In this document: positions 22,321-36,457 of the stretch, one piece after another | How positions within the stretch are numbered: the stretch's first letter is position 1 | Layout of the letters: each line of letters starts with the position of its first letter | NCBI RefSeq assembly: GCF_000208745.1 | Contig: NC_030859.1 | Coordinates: 1,155,670 to 1,219,669, forward strand | Reading direction: 5' to 3' | Source: Theobroma cacao | Taxonomy: Eukaryota > Streptophyta > Magnoliopsida > Malvales > Malvaceae | Length of the DNA: 64,000 bases | Position numbers and translations under genes: made by a program | The notes under the pieces: model-generated | Databases searched by the model: none | Seen by the model: the letters and a program-made list of their open reading frames with translations, nothing else | Told to the model about the DNA's origin: nothing

Positions 22321-24615
22321 TACTATCTTGCTTTTGCCTCTCTCACTCACACTCCGTTGACACTGAGGAAAAATAGAAACTTTATAAAGCACTCAGCTTG
22401 GTTTTTAGCCCGAGAGAGAAGGTGACAAAGCGGAGCTGTACAGGCCGCAAGGCAGAGTGAGTTACAAACCAAATGGGGGGAAGGAAAGTTTACTTGGTTT
22501 TTTTTTGTGCACGTGTAACCATGGGAGTAGTCCAAAGTATACACGGTTGAGATGAAGAGCCAACTCAGCTAAAAATAAAAATGAAGGGGTTTGATTATGC
22601 CACTTCCACCATGGGTGGTGGCTGGCTCCGACAGAAAATGGGTCATCAAAACAGTTGGTTTCATTTTAGTAGCTGTATTTGGATGTTGATTATGGAAGCT
22701 TGAACTCTGCCTTCAACTCTCATCAAAGTTTAGTACCAAAAGAACATGAGTTTAGTAATGCAGAAGATCAAAATGGACAGGTAAACAGATTTGCCAACGG
22801 CTGGTGTTTTAAGTAGACAAGATCTTCCAAGGTTTCTGGCTCTGAATTGGGTGGGAATCCACTGTTCATGGAGATTGCATGTGCAATGTGACTCCTGCTG
22901 ATGAAGATAAATTGTGGGAGAGGGAATCTGTCTTTCCAACCATATCTTGTGAAGCTTTCATCATTTGAGAAGCTAAGCATACTGTCCATTCCTGGTCATG
23001 GGCTAGTTATGAAAGGAGAGGGCAAGTATGGGAAATCGAGGTTATGGTAAAATCACTGATATGCATATATGTTTCACTTCAATCTGCAAAAAGAAGCATT
23101 TGCAGGTGGCAGCTAACACATTTTAATGGTTCAAAACCCTGTCAAACAACCATAAATCTAATATAGTTCATGAGGTTTTTTAAGGTATTAAGCCAAAATC
23201 CATATAGCAATCAGAATCAGATAAGTTCTGTACCAAATCACTGCTCACTGAATGAGCAACATCTGACAGAACATCTCCAGTGGAGTCTGTCAAAATGTTG
23301 GTCTGAGCTACAAGTTAATACTTGCAGAGGGAAATAGAAGAACACCCCCAATCTTATGTAAGGTTCAAGCAAATGGGCAAATCTATATCTTTAAATTCCA
23401 TTAGGGAAACCCATATGCTCCAATCTCCATGCCACAGCTAAGCCCACATAACAAAGCCTGCCATAACAGAACTTAGAACCCAAAGAAATGGAGGACTAAG
23501 AAGAAGAAGAAAAGTGGGGAAAGAAAAGTGTAAAGAATGGATGTGTACTATTACAAATCACGCCCATGCTTAGTTCAAATCCAAAGCTTTGAGGGGGACC
23601 CTTCTTAGGCTTCCAAGTCAAAAGAATAGAAAAGTGAAAATATGATTAACACTATCATGAAATAGACCCTTTTGTGCCAAGCATTGTGAGGTAATTTCAT
23701 ATTTTTTTATGCACTTTAATATGTGGGAAAAAAAAGTTGAAAAAAAAAGCCCCATGCCTTTGAAAAAGGGAAAAAGAGTCTTTGAAAATGAAGACATTCT
23801 TGTGATCCTAGGGTCTCCCTCTCTTTTACTCGAAACACACATTTTCTAAAAATCTCTTTACATAAAATTTATCGATTTTTATCATCATTTTTGAAATTTT
23901 TCTTCTTAAGCAAAACGTTATCTCGCATTCTCCCATCATATGATAGACACATTATTTTAATAATTAAAATACAAAATTATTTAATTGTTATTCAAAGAAT
24001 TAAGAATTAAAATGTAAGAGGTAAAGATATGATAAGTCTATCATGTTCGAGTGTTTCAACCGTATCATAGAACTCGAACTCATGAAGATGCATCAGCAGC
24101 AAAGGTTCATAGGCATGGGGGATGGGGATAAAGATTGAAAGGAACATATACCCAACGACAGTGAAAACAACCATTTCAGCAAACCCCAAATCTAGGGGGC
24201 CCTTTGCCAATTAGTTCCAAATTTGACCAGCTGAAACACATGAGATGGTCAAAAGGAATTTGGACTTGAGATTATAAACTGTAATCATATGATTTGGATT
24301 GATATCAACTCACATGCCAAAAGGGGTTCCAAGAGAGAGAAGCTAGCAAATGTTTACAAGCCATGTGAAGAAGAATAGCAGCTTGAAAAGATTTACCCTT
24401 TGCTTCTTCCCATTGACAAAAATATAGAATACTGAGGAAATACAACCCATTCACAGTTCACCAACTAGTTGTAGCAAAAGGTAGAACAAAAGAGATGGAA
24501 ACTACAGCACACTGCATGTATGGGAGAGGTGCAGATGCCTCCCAGGAGTATAATACAAAAGAAAAGGATGCTATAATGCACTGTAATTGGAATGAGAAGA
24601 ATAACAAAAAATACT
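22321..24615. other. Intergenic DNA between WIYLD gene and LAX gene
   Basis: Includes the WIYLD promoter side (to about 22600) and the LAX 3' side. Overlapping minus-strand frames at 22730-22989 and 24007-24210 (60-73 codons) look like no known protein. No element ends or RNA genes seen. Confidence 0.5.
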
Positions 24616-27600
24616 TCAGTGATGCTTTGATGATGGTGAGGGTGGGCATTGGTAGCACTTGGCAAAGAGCCCGAATGTATCGACTTGCTTGATGAAGTTT
24701 GTCATACTAGCCCAACCTCCCAATCCAAAGCCAACTACGAAGACCCATGCCACAATGAATGTGTTCACTGCATACACTGCTGTCCAGCTTGGGAGGAAGA
24801 AAGGAGGCTTCTCAGCTGCATTCTGCCCACACAAGAAATTACCAAAAGAACAAACAAAGTAAGTTGATCATTTAATGTGAAGAATAAGACCTTGATGGTT
24901 TAGCCTACCAGCTAACTTTCTAAGATGTGGCCAGCACAAAAATTTAAACCGAGTGATAAGGATATGCCACCAACCCTCATCTTTGTTTCATATACTGTGC
25001 GTATATTTACTGTTAAATCCACTGGTGGGACAAGAATCATGGGGACTTAAGAGGTGAAAATGACCTACAACCTTACATTGTATCGAAATAGTACTACTAG
25101 TTTTTGAACATGACAGAGCACCCCTAGTTGATTCACAGCCTCTTTGAAAACGATTTTCTTGTAAGGACAGGAAATTGTGAAGAGTTGAACACAAGACTGG
25201 TGTATTAACTATAGTGGGAATTGGAAACTCTCCTGACTTGTCACAAACAGCTGAAAACATTGCATGATTGCTTGGATAGATTACACCAGGAGATAGTTAG
25301 ATACTAGGAATTATTATATGTAGCAATCAGGATGATCTAATCAGGTAAGCCAATAATGGATGAGGACCCTTCATTGGGCATGTCCTACAGACCAAGGTAC
25401 CTCCTAAGCATCAAAATTACCTCAGGTATCTATTGGAACTCATCTGATCATTATGGCTAGGAAAGGATGGCTCATAATGATAGAGTAGCAACATTATTGT
25501 GGCATTCGACAATGCCAGCCGGATTGCACAAAACATTTGGAGAGAAAATTAAGATAAGAAATGAAGAAACTGGACCATTTTCAGGATTTACCTGTCGGGC
25601 GGAGGCTGATTTATAAGTGAGCATATGAGCCAAGGCAGGGATGATGTAGACAGTGAAGCTGACCAGAAGAGATCCTACAGCCGAGTTAATGGGACCAAAG
25701 AAAGGAAATATGATAGCCAAGAACCAGATAGGTATCACCACAGGTAAGCGGCATACTGCCCTCAAACATATGCTTTTTGTATCATGCATCCCCACCACTT
25801 TCTCCCACACAAAGTACAATGGCGTACAAGCAAACCCAAATGTAATAAACTGCGAAACAATTGATCATGTCAATTTAAGTAATCCAATAAGGTTCCGATA
25901 GCATAAAAAAAAATTGGTTTTGTAGGATATCCATAAACCTGGTGAATTAACATTAGCACAACTGCTGCATCACGCCATCCAGAGTGTGGAAGGAGTGAAA
26001 AGGCATTGGAATGGTTAAGGAGTTGATCACCGAAAGCCCAATAGACAGCAGCAGCAGATGGGATGGTTAGCGTGAAAACATAGAGAGTGGCCAATAGGTA
26101 TATGCACTTGAATTTCTGAGGCTTCCACATCGCATGCATAATTTCACTGCAAACATAAAAATTTTTGTCCAAAACTCAGTTCTACTCAACTGCAACTAGT
26201 AGTGGTTTAGTCAAAGGTAACCAAAGGGACCAGGGTTGCCACTTTTTAATAAGGTTACAGAATATGTCTAAAGATCTCCTAAAGCAAAAAAAAAAAAAAA
26301 ATCCATGGTTAAAGTAGCAGAGGACCCCTGCAATTATCATGCTGCAAACCCCACTCAAGGAAGTGGATTTCAAAAAGCTCAACCCAACCAAGAGTACTAG
26401 TTTTCATTATTTCACCACTTCCATCATATTCTTTTTTTCCCTGTTGTATTTAATTTTTGATGATTTTGACCCAAGTTGATGCACACATTTATAACCAGCA
26501 GAGCTGGTAACCTACCAGGATTGATGATTCTGCAGCAAAATCTCTAATAAGGAATTTACTGCAACTTTTGACTAACACAGGAGACAAGAAAGGTACCAAC
26601 CCAGAAGAATTGATTCAAGGGTAACTTTACCAAGTGAACAAAGGATATCAATGAATTTGTTTCTTAAACTAGTCTCTTTCTCAAATCCCAAATATGGGAA
26701 GCAAAAGCTGCGAATAAGATCCTACTGTAACAAATATTTTACTGCCGTTGCAAAGTTTCTGTTCAATAAAATAAAGCAAAAAATTATATTGTTTTAGGAA
26801 CTGTAGCAATAATAATAACACCTACACAGTGACAGCATGTCCGCCGAAAGTATAGAGGATATTGGTGGCGCCAGTGAAGTACAAAACCAACTTAGTTGGA
26901 CCTTGGTGAGTTACACCCTCCACCTGTAAAAGAAAGAAGGTAAAACTAGAAGAAGTTGAAAAGAAAGAGATCAAATCAAAAATTGAGGAAATATCAGAAC
27001 CCTTTCTTTGTTTTTACCTGGCCATGGACAAGGGCTGCTATGGTCAGATACCAAGCAGTGTAGGTGGTCATGCCGAGCCCCAGAAAAGACCACATTCTAT
27101 AGTTGTGAAATGAGGGGATGAAGACTGTGGTAGCACAGCAAGCTCCAAAGATATAAGTCCATGTCCTCTTGTCTAACTTGTCATTTATGTAATATATGTT
27201 GCTGTAATCAACTCATAGAAACATCAGAAATCAGTTGATTAATGCCAAAACTCAGTTTCATTAATCCATCAAAGTCTAAAATTTAATTAAAAAAAGTTGG
27301 GGAATAATTCAAGAAATGGGACCTGGCACAGGCTATAAGCTGAATGACAGATCCAAAGAGCAGAAAAGTGCAGTTAAAAGCCAATCCAACAGCTTTCCAG
27401 TAAGGTCCCAAGAGACCATCTAGCACTTCAAACCACTGCATGTAAAAAAAATTATATTGAAGGATGATATGTGAAATTTTATTTTTTTTTTTGTTTTTCA
27501 AGTAGGTATATTTTTTAAAGCTGTTGATCTTGAAAAGCTAACCTGTATGACATGGTTCTTGAAGCTGACATTCTCTTTCTCCTTTCTGCTTCGGTACTCA

Positions 27601-28020
27601 ATATACAGAACACTGATGAGATAAGCAGTCCAGCTTCCAAGAAAGCCATAAAAAATCTGCAGAATAATCCCCGAAAGCATTCCCATTTGAGAGAAAGAAT
27701 ATGGTAGTGTTAACAGAACTTGAGCCACCTGCAACCCCACCACCAAAAGAAGAACAAGAAGAAGAAGAAAGAATCTTTGTCAGCTAAAAAAAAAAAGGAA
27801 ATAGTTTTTACACTGCTTTGATTACAATTTTGAGTTGGGAATTTAGTACCTGATTTGAAGCACAGCTAAACCAGGCATCATAAACAGAACCACCATGCCA
27901 AAGAAGGCTCTTAACACTGAAGATGGAATGATCTCCCTTCTCTTCCTCTTTCTCTTCATGTTCAGAAGCCTCATTAAGGCTTGGAACAATTGCTTCCTCA
28001 GCCTGTTTCTGTCCTGACAT
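24616..28020 (-). CDS. LAX1: Auxin influx carrier, AUX1/LAX1 clade
   Basis: Plasma-membrane proton/auxin symporter of the amino acid/auxin permease family, which loads indole-3-acetic acid into cells. Exons: 28020-27850, 27728-27543, 27435-27323, 27201-27018, 26923-26826, 26146-25939, 25849-25592, 24822-24616; all GT-AG; 474 aa, typical for the family. The start MSGQKQAEEAIV and tail FAKCYQC resemble Arabidopsis LAX1 more than LAX2 or LAX3. Family signatures: LWHGGSVYDAWFSCASNQ, VAQVLLTLPYSFSQMG, HVIQWFEVLDGLLG, FTGATNILYTFGGHAVTVEI, PVVIPIWFLAIIFPFFGPIN and GGWASMTNFIKQVDTFGLF, with about ten to eleven hydrophobic spans. The acidic N-terminus (residues 15-32) is cytosolic in known family members. 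The 5' leader is GA-rich. Clade is confident; exact LAX numbering is not. Confidence 0.95.
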
Positions 28021-31000
28021 TGCTTCACTTCTCTATAGATCAAAATCAAACACAAAATCAAACCAAACACACAAGCCAAAACCAAGGAAGAAGACACAAA
28101 AGCAAGCAACTTTAGACCATGAACCTCAAATATTTTTTACTATGTTACTTTATTTCAAGGATGCCTATTGGCTTGTAATGGAGAGAAGTAGAGAAAGAAA
28201 AAGGGAGATTCTTGACAAATGTGAGACAACCCGAAAATCAGCTCAGCCTCTTTAAGTTCTCTCAAAGAAAGAGTGAAAGAGAAAGAGAGTGTCTGTGTGA
28301 GTTTACCTTGTTTTACCTTTAAAAGCAAGAAACCACAGTTTTTGGGTGGCTGTTACAGCTTTAAATTTTCTGGTTCACCAGGAGGTTACAAATTTATATC
28401 TCAGAAACACTTGTAATTCATAAATGACTTAACAAGAAGACAGAAGAATCCCAGCTTCAAAAAGAAGTCTTAATTCCAAGGTTGGCAGTGCCTTAACTCC
28501 CTCAAAAAGCCAGCTAACAACCCTTTAAAATGCTTGTTGTACTACCAAAAACCATTTCTTTCACACTCAAAAATCCAACAAGCAATAAATAGCTTCCCTT
28601 TCCTTCTCTTGAAGAAGAACTAAACAACCCTTTTTTTTTCTCTTTTGAAAAACGAGATCTGCCAGGGAAAAGCACCACCTGAGAAAAGCAAAATAGGGTA
28701 CTAGTAGCTGCTAACTAGGAAACTAGGGAAGGTAGCTTTGCTTGCATCCTTTTTCAGTGTTTTTAAGCAAACAAAAACAAGAACAAGAACAAATCTTTTC
28801 CTCTCTTTTTTTTCAAACTCTGTGTCTGAGTTTTCTGTTAAGACATAAGAGTGGCAGAGGGATCCTTTTAGCTTCTTCTTTTCACACAGTATGAACTCTC
28901 TCGCTCTGTTTCATAGTCTCTTTGGGTGTTGTCTCAGTTACTATATCCGGATATCCTATGAAAATAAGCCTTTTTAAATGGTTTAATTCATTGGGTACTG
29001 ACCCAAATCTTAAGTAACAGTACCAAAATATTAACTTTTTTTTTTCTTTTAACTCAAAATTTTCTCCTACTTTTAATCCCAATGCTAATGATTCATATAA
29101 CTTTTGGTAAAAAGTCCACTCAATTTTCATTCCCTGAACAAAAAGACGAAAAAAGAATTAAACCAAACATTCACATTTACATGTTTCATTACAATTGTTA
29201 ATGAAATTACTTACTTCTTGTATGCTTAATCTACCCTTTTTTCATCATTGGAGAAATGCCTTAGGATAGAGTGTTTGGTGTTCCTATGATTTTTTATGGC
29301 AATTGCTTATGGAAGAAAACTTCATCATTTTGCAGTGTTGTTTGTTTAAACTTAAATTACTTCTAATAATAATTCTAACATATACAGGAAAAGAAAAATT
29401 TGTTGACAGGCAAGATAAAAGGAAAGTAAAGAAAGAAAAACAAAGAAATGGTCATCATAGATCAAAAGCATCATCGTGATCATAAACTGCGTAGCTTCTG
29501 CTAGTAGTCATAACTCATGAAATGAAATTGTAAATTAATCACTGGCACTTCATAGCTACAAGCCTACAGCCATGATTGCCATAGCATCATCAATCAGCAA
29601 CATCAACATAAAAAAATAAAACAAAAACCAAAGCTTGTCCAAATGATATTCATTGATCAATATGTTCCCTTGCCTTTGTTCAACCAAAGAAAAAAGCCAC
29701 TTAAATTTCAGTGTTAGTAAATTTTAATCCAAATTACAGCATAAGATCTGATCAAATTTCTACATTTGATGTTGTTTTCTAAGGTACAATGCCATTGACA
29801 AAATTATAGAAGAAACAATGTATCTTTGATGATGATCAATAGTATGGTAAGATGTCATAGGGGAAAAGGGATCTTTCTGCTTTCTGTCAACCTTTACCAT
29901 CAATGCTTTAATTGTCCAAAAACAACTAATGGAAGCAAAACAAGTTGCCTTTTAGGCTAAGCCAACTGATTATTGACCAACAAATAATTTTGCCATTTGA
30001 ATCAAAATGTCAAAATCTGATATCATCAGCATTTAGCAGTAAAACCACAAAATCCTAAAAACTTAAGAAATGTATAATCAGACATGGAAGTTTAGTCCTC
30101 TCACACATCTTATCTCGACCAACCACTTCATATTTCAATTGTGGGGGTTTAGTCATATAAACTAGCTAGTTGGTTAAGGTAGGAAAAATGGAGGAAAGAT
30201 GGCAAACAAAGTAAGAGAAATGGGATTAATATTTGACATAATTATGTTTTCTTTTGCGAAATTTTACGTATAAGTAAAAATTATAATCATAGTTGAATAA
30301 TCTTTCTTCAAAAATAAAATTACGCGTGACTTTACCAACATTTTTAATTTTTTTGGGAATTGATAAAATAATAAGTGAATGCTCTTGAGTGTTGCTTATT
30401 ATTCATTATGGTCTGCATGCAAAGAGAGAGAGAGAGAAAGAGTTCTCTAGAAATAAAATTAAAGAGACAAATACTCATGGTTCTTGCCACTTCTTTGAAT
30501 GACTATCATGCCATAATAATCCACAGCAAGGGAAGAAAAGAGGCCCAATAGAGGGCATGCAAACTGTGTATCGCCAAGCCATTCCTCCACTCAAGTACAA
30601 GGTCATAGCTTGAATCATTATGGCATTCAAATGCCATTGACCCTTTTTAGTATATCACCCAAAGATATATAACAAGGTTGGGTTTTGAAATATTTCAATT
30701 TTCAATAATATTTTAAATGTTTTTAAATAAAACAAAAATACCCTTTTTGTAATATATATAAATAATAGGGTAAGGTCGAGAAATAACATCAACAATAATA
30801 ATAATAATAAATTGAGTCAAATCCCAAATCACTCAATTACCCTTAAACTTCAAAAATTGAAAAACTCAAATTTTAACATCTTATTTATATCGATTCCATT
30901 CAACTCAATTATACCTTCAACATAGGTCATATGAAGTAGTATTATACTAGTAGAAGTACTGATTTAACTCATAAAAATAAGCAAGTGGAAAAGGACCAGC

Positions 31001-34000
31001 TCATCACCATGATTTTGGTGAACTCTTTTTGAGTCAAAAGTACCCCGAAAGCATCTTAGTCCATTTTATCAAAATTCATAGCTTCATTAACGTCTATTTT
31101 TTCCTCTATCATTAGGTAAATTAAACCATGTTTAGTGGGTGGAGGGACCTTCTCCTCCTCCCGTCCCCATTCTACTTCCAACTTTATTTAACTTTTCCTT
31201 AATATGCTCTCTGTCTCCCTTTATCTCTGACTCTTGACTAGTAATCCTAATTGGTGACCTTAAAGAATCATTTATCCAAACCTTAATTATTCCACTTAAT
31301 CATAACCTAATTCGTCGTTAAAAATGGGATTAAGCAACATTTATGTGTTGTTTTAAGCATGAATTTTGAGACCAATCATGTGGGGGAAGCTCTAAAAGAA
31401 GACAAAGGAAGGTTGTGTAGCACATCTTGTTGTGTGCAAAGTTTTACCTCCCTCCCACCCTTTTTGTTAGCTTATGGATTGTTCTCAATTTCACCAATAA
31501 TTAACTAGCTTAGTTTTTAACTTTATCGAGTGATTAGTGGGAATGACAATGATTAATCGAATAACACGATACGGGTCCCTTCTCGTTTGCTTAAGAAAGT
31601 TCCAAATAATTAATAGTGATCATATAAGATCCGACATGTTTATATACAAAAATTTTTAATACTATAAATAAAAATCATATAAAAAATTTGTGTTTGTTAA
31701 TTATGTGATTAAGTTCTCAAATGACGATTTAAATTTGAATGTAGGTTAAATAATTTGAGATACTAAATACATCAGCATGACAAATAGCCTTAGACAAGGC
31801 AAGAGGGGGATATGTGCAATCCATGATGATTAGAAGGAATTTGAGTACACTAACAAGTGAGAAAGAATATTTACTTGAAAATACCCAATGGGTATGTGAT
31901 ATGACAGAGAAAAATGGGATTTGGCTTGGCTTTTCCTAATCTTCAAAAGTTTCCCTTGGGATTTACATAGTGAGAGCTGAGCTGCAAGCTTTTTTCTTCT
32001 TTATCTTTGGGTATTTTCTGTCACTTTCTAAGGCTCAAGAATCTATTTGATTAAGGGTGGAACAAGCATCCCAAAATATGCTTCTTTTAAGGGTTGCTTT
32101 GATAATTAAATGGGATTGAAATCATTATTGTGACATATTTATTCATTCCTTCTACATTCAATTCCCCCCCTAAACATTTTGTTTTAGACATAAAATAGCA
32201 ATGAAACTGCCCCAAATGTAGGGTATGGGACTTTAATTTTGTCCATTCTTAAGACACAATTCATGAACTTATTGTTAATCATTTTGATTTATTTCAAAGA
32301 AATAGAGACATTAATTGTTTAGGAGTTAGGGCTGTCCGGTCATCATGGACAACTACTTGCTAGCATGACCAAAATCAATAATAAACCATTATCCAAAGAA
32401 CTATGAAAGGGTTTGTAAGTGTTTAGTATGTATACGTTACGTGTTTAATGTGTGACCGTGTAACATATGTACATTATTACAATTATTTGATATTATACTA
32501 TTCTTCAAACTGATATGAGATCTTGAATGTGACTTATCCAAAAACTTGGGTAAGGACCCATTTTTGCAGAGATTTTTTTAATTGGAAACACTCATGGGAG
32601 ATGACTGTCAAAGTGACAAGAACATAATTGGTGATGGGGTCAACCCTTTTTTTTTTCATCATATAAAGGCTAGCTTAGTGGAGCAAAATTCCTTCTTTAG
32701 GACCTTGAGGAAGTGTCAACATTGAATTATGCCTCAAAAAAAGGACAAAAATTGTGCCTCCAGTTGGAAAAATCCATGTGTTTATTAATTGTAATTTGCC
32801 AGGGAGAGATCTCTCCTGAGTTAGGTTAATTGAATTAAAGATCTCCAAAAGGCCTAAAGTCAATGGAAAACACATTTACAAGGTCTAATCTGCATTGCCA
32901 TGAGGTCATGAAACTAAGAAAATCTTGCTTTCATAGTCCATTAAAGATCATAATGATGATCAAAACCTTAAAATGCTTTCCCATTCAACTTGGTGTGAAA
33001 ATTCAACCACCATGGTACTAATTTTTCCTTGAAGAAGTAGGGAATCTGAGATTATGTGATCATCAAAAGTCCAATCTGTCTTGAGATTTTTGTCAGGTTT
33101 CCAACATATAATCCAACTTTGCAAGAAGCTTTTAGTAATTTATACTGGGCTCTTAAAGAAAGATTTCTTGTATATTTCTATGGTTTTTTCTAATGTTTTT
33201 AAGGCCATCCTGGCTATAAAGAAGCAGGATTTTTTCTTGTTCAACTATGCAAAAGACACCTGGAAAATGAAGATTCGTACCATGTTCAGCTGTTCTGCTT
33301 CCACCATTTGGCTGATACTTCAAACATTCAAAGACCAACTCATTGTTGCACCAAAATCAAAGAAATGGCCACACTTACGCATGGAAAAAACAAAGCAGGC
33401 AAAGAACATCAATTGATTGAAAATCCTTGACAAATCCATTATCATTCTTCCACTCAACAAGCTCACATGCCCAATACAAACAGCAAAACCACCAAATTCA
33501 TCCCCCTCCCCCTCTGCATATCTCTTTCTTACACTATAAATGTTACGTGGGAGAGCTTTTGTCTATGATTTGTCTGTTTAGGAGGGAATCTTGGTGCATC
33601 TTTGTCAACCATTGTGTAAGGCTTGAGTTCCTTTGGCCTAATAGTGGAGAAATTTCCAGAGTGTCCCTTTGCTTGTCAGTCTTTTCAATGACCACCTCCC
33701 AGTCTTCCACCCTCTACCAAATCTATCATTGGAACATGAAGATTTGAAGATGTTTCTGCTGTGTCTGCCATTACTGGATTTTTCTTGTTCTCAATTGAGT
33801 CTTGAGAGGAAAGCAGGCACGAAAATAAAGCCAAATAAACTTAATCACTTGCAACTTGGAACTTCATTCATTCCCCAAGATTCACTTTTACCATCAAATG
33901 TTGCTATAAGCCTATAACTTTTTTTTTTCTATTCTGCTTAATAAGAAACCAAGTAACACCATCTCTTTTATCTTCTTTTTTTGCCCCTTTCAATAGTAAT

Positions 34001-34548
34001 AATTGGTGTAAGTCAATTGAGTTTGTCTAGCATAATCAGGAACATTTGAAAAAGGAAACAACCTGGTCCAGTCACTCAGGAAAAGAAGCAACTAATACCC
34101 CCAAGCATTTGTTTTTGCTTCACTTTACCAAAACAGGTAGGCAGTGCTTGACATTTATAGCTCGGAAGTCCCCTAGATATGAAAAAAATTGTCATCTGAT
34201 TGTGCCCCATTAAAGAGCAAGCAAGGAAGCATAGAGGTGCTTGAATCCAAAATTTTACTCCCAACTTTATCAGTCTGGATGCCAGATAGGTTGCAGCATA
34301 TAATTCTGCAACGGGAAAACTCCAAATTCTATCTGAATTTTTCATCTTCCATGACAGTTAACAAAGGGTTTTTATTGCGTGGTGCTTTCACGTCTCAATC
34401 TTGGGGTGTGCTTCCTTGCTGCACACATACTCAATTATAATTGTCAATGCAAATTATTAGCCTGAAAAGAGGGTAATCAAGGATAAAGAGATAGAGATCA
34501 AGAGGACAAAAAGCTGTAAGGTTTGGCAGCCAACAGGGAAAAGCTTTG

Positions 34549-34588
34549 CAAAAAAAAAAAAAAACACACACACACACACATACACACC
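34549..34588. repeat. Poly-A followed by (AC)n microsatellite
   Basis: A run of 16 A leads directly into about ten AC dinucleotides with one T interruption. Confidence 0.9.
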
Positions 34589-35499
34589 ACTTTTAACCTA
34601 TTCAGAAATTTCGTAAGAAAGAAGAATCTTAAGCAATGTGGAAGTGTCTTATCCTGATTCCTACCAGTGATAATGAACTTCAGAGTGCAAAAGAAAAGGA
34701 AAAGTTTGGTTCATTTCTTTTTCCTCCCACACCCCACCTTTACATGTTATATCAACTTTTCCTTCCCTCTATCTCCAGCTTTTCATTTATTTCTATCTTG
34801 TAGCCTGTAATCTAAGTCATCCCCTTCCTGTCTAACCTGCCTCCAAGAAAAAACAGATCTTCCATTCTCCAAAAGTGAAACAAACTTCAGCCTTATTAAA
34901 ATATCTCTGATGTGGTTCCCAATCCTTATTTTCAGATATATTGGTCAAAACCCACATTTTCTGCTACCTTTAATTTCATCAATATGTATCACTTAATCGT
35001 TTAAAAATTAATACTTTGCAGAGGAAAGATCTCATGTTTTCAGGATAGGTTGCCACTTGGTATCAAAAAGTTTAGTTGTTCCTGATGCATACAAAGGCAG
35101 TCAAAAGTCTGTCCTGACCTGTCCTCTGGATTCTTTCATTCTCTAATTTCCCACTTGTTTTCTTTAACAAATACTTTTGTGAGTCAGAATGATTGTGGCA
35201 AACAATAGATTTAAGAATTCTAGGGGATTTGAAAAAGAAGATTCTGAGCAAAAGGCTTGCATCAGATAACTTAGTGGGATTCGCCCACCATGTGTTACAA
35301 TCTCTCTGTTTAGCTTTTTTAATCTGCAAAATGTAGTTTCGTAGTAATCTTGGATTGACAAATTCCATTCTCTATGAACACCCAAATATGGTATGCGAAC
35401 TTATGATATAAAAAAGCAACTTGTTGGTAGAAACAACCATCCTTATGAACAGAAGAATATAGGATCTACCTCATGCTCATCCTTAAATCGAAGGAATCA

Positions 35500-36040
35500 A
35501 CTATAAAAACAGACATTTAATCCATAGTTCATAGTGAAATCAATGATCAAGATCCACACTGTTTGCATAAGAAGTCTCATGCCAGTGAAGTTGTTGACTA
35601 GAGATTGAGAAGAGAAGGGAGAGACAGGGTAAAAAAAACTATTCCTTTCATAAACCTGCACAAGTAAAACAGTGTCTTTTTGGCGCTTAGTTGCTTCTAT
35701 CACAGCACCCCCACTGGTCTCAAGGGTTAGAACAATATTCCTTCTAAGGTCAGGCAACCCACATGGTTGAAGGATGAACGATCAACAAGTTTCCAGGAAA
35801 CCTTATATCCGATGACCCGAATTACTTCTATAGCAGGACATGTGCTTCAATGCCCATTTTTCTTGCCCTGGGACTTGGACAAAAGGCTTTTACTTCGCAG
35901 CCATAAGACTTAAATGGATAAAACATAAACATAACGATGCAGACTCCGAGTTGGAATCCTCTAACTTGGGTGGACAGGTGTTGGCTTCTTTCACTGGCAG
36001 TAGGGCCTGATGCCAGCCTGTACATCTTGAAGCCCACTAA
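35500..36040 (-). other. Coding-like relic, family not recognised
   Basis: Minus-strand frames here read like protein: PAIEVIRVIGYKVSWKLVD (about 35820-35760), then in another frame LPDLRRNIVLTLETSGG followed by VIEATKRQKDTVLLVQ and a GT donor-like site (to about 35657). Upstream is a 69-codon frame (35828-36037). Frames change without good splice sites, suggesting a decayed gene or an untested exon set. I cannot name a family. Confidence 0.3.
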
Positions 36041-36457
36041 TCAATGAGCAGAGCACTAAGATCATTCCAGGGCTTCAAACCTACTATCGGTTATCACAGT
36101 GCAAATTCATCTGGATTTGAAATACAAAAGATAACATGAAAGATAGAAGAAGCAAAAAAAATCATTTTGAATTATAATTGCATGACTTGATATCAATTAA
36201 TCATTTTTTGCAAATTACAACAACCTCTTAATGCACAAAATGGGTTTTCAACATGGTTACAAGCAATAAGGTATGTTGTAGTTATGTTTCTCTCAACACA
36301 ACTAGAAGCCTGCATCTTTTATACAAGCTAGGGCCATCCGAAAATAATGGCAATGCCAATTGAATATACAGAATGAATATGACAAAGTAAGCTATACATG
36401 GATGTCAACTCCATGCAACAACAAGAAGGGATATATTGGAATCTCAAGTTATCACAT

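Larger units (their letters stand above)
28021..36457. other. Gene-poor region of 8.4 kb
   Basis: The right side of the LAX gene (28021-28900) is GA/CT-rich promoter and leader sequence. Beyond that only short, unrelated frames occur (33081-33416 and 33427-33747 plus; 34076-34345 and 35072-35385 minus), none recognisable. A poly-A/(AC)n tract lies at 34549-34588. A coding-like relic at 35500-36040 is listed separately. No tRNA, known microRNA or transposon ends were seen by eye. Confidence 0.5.
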
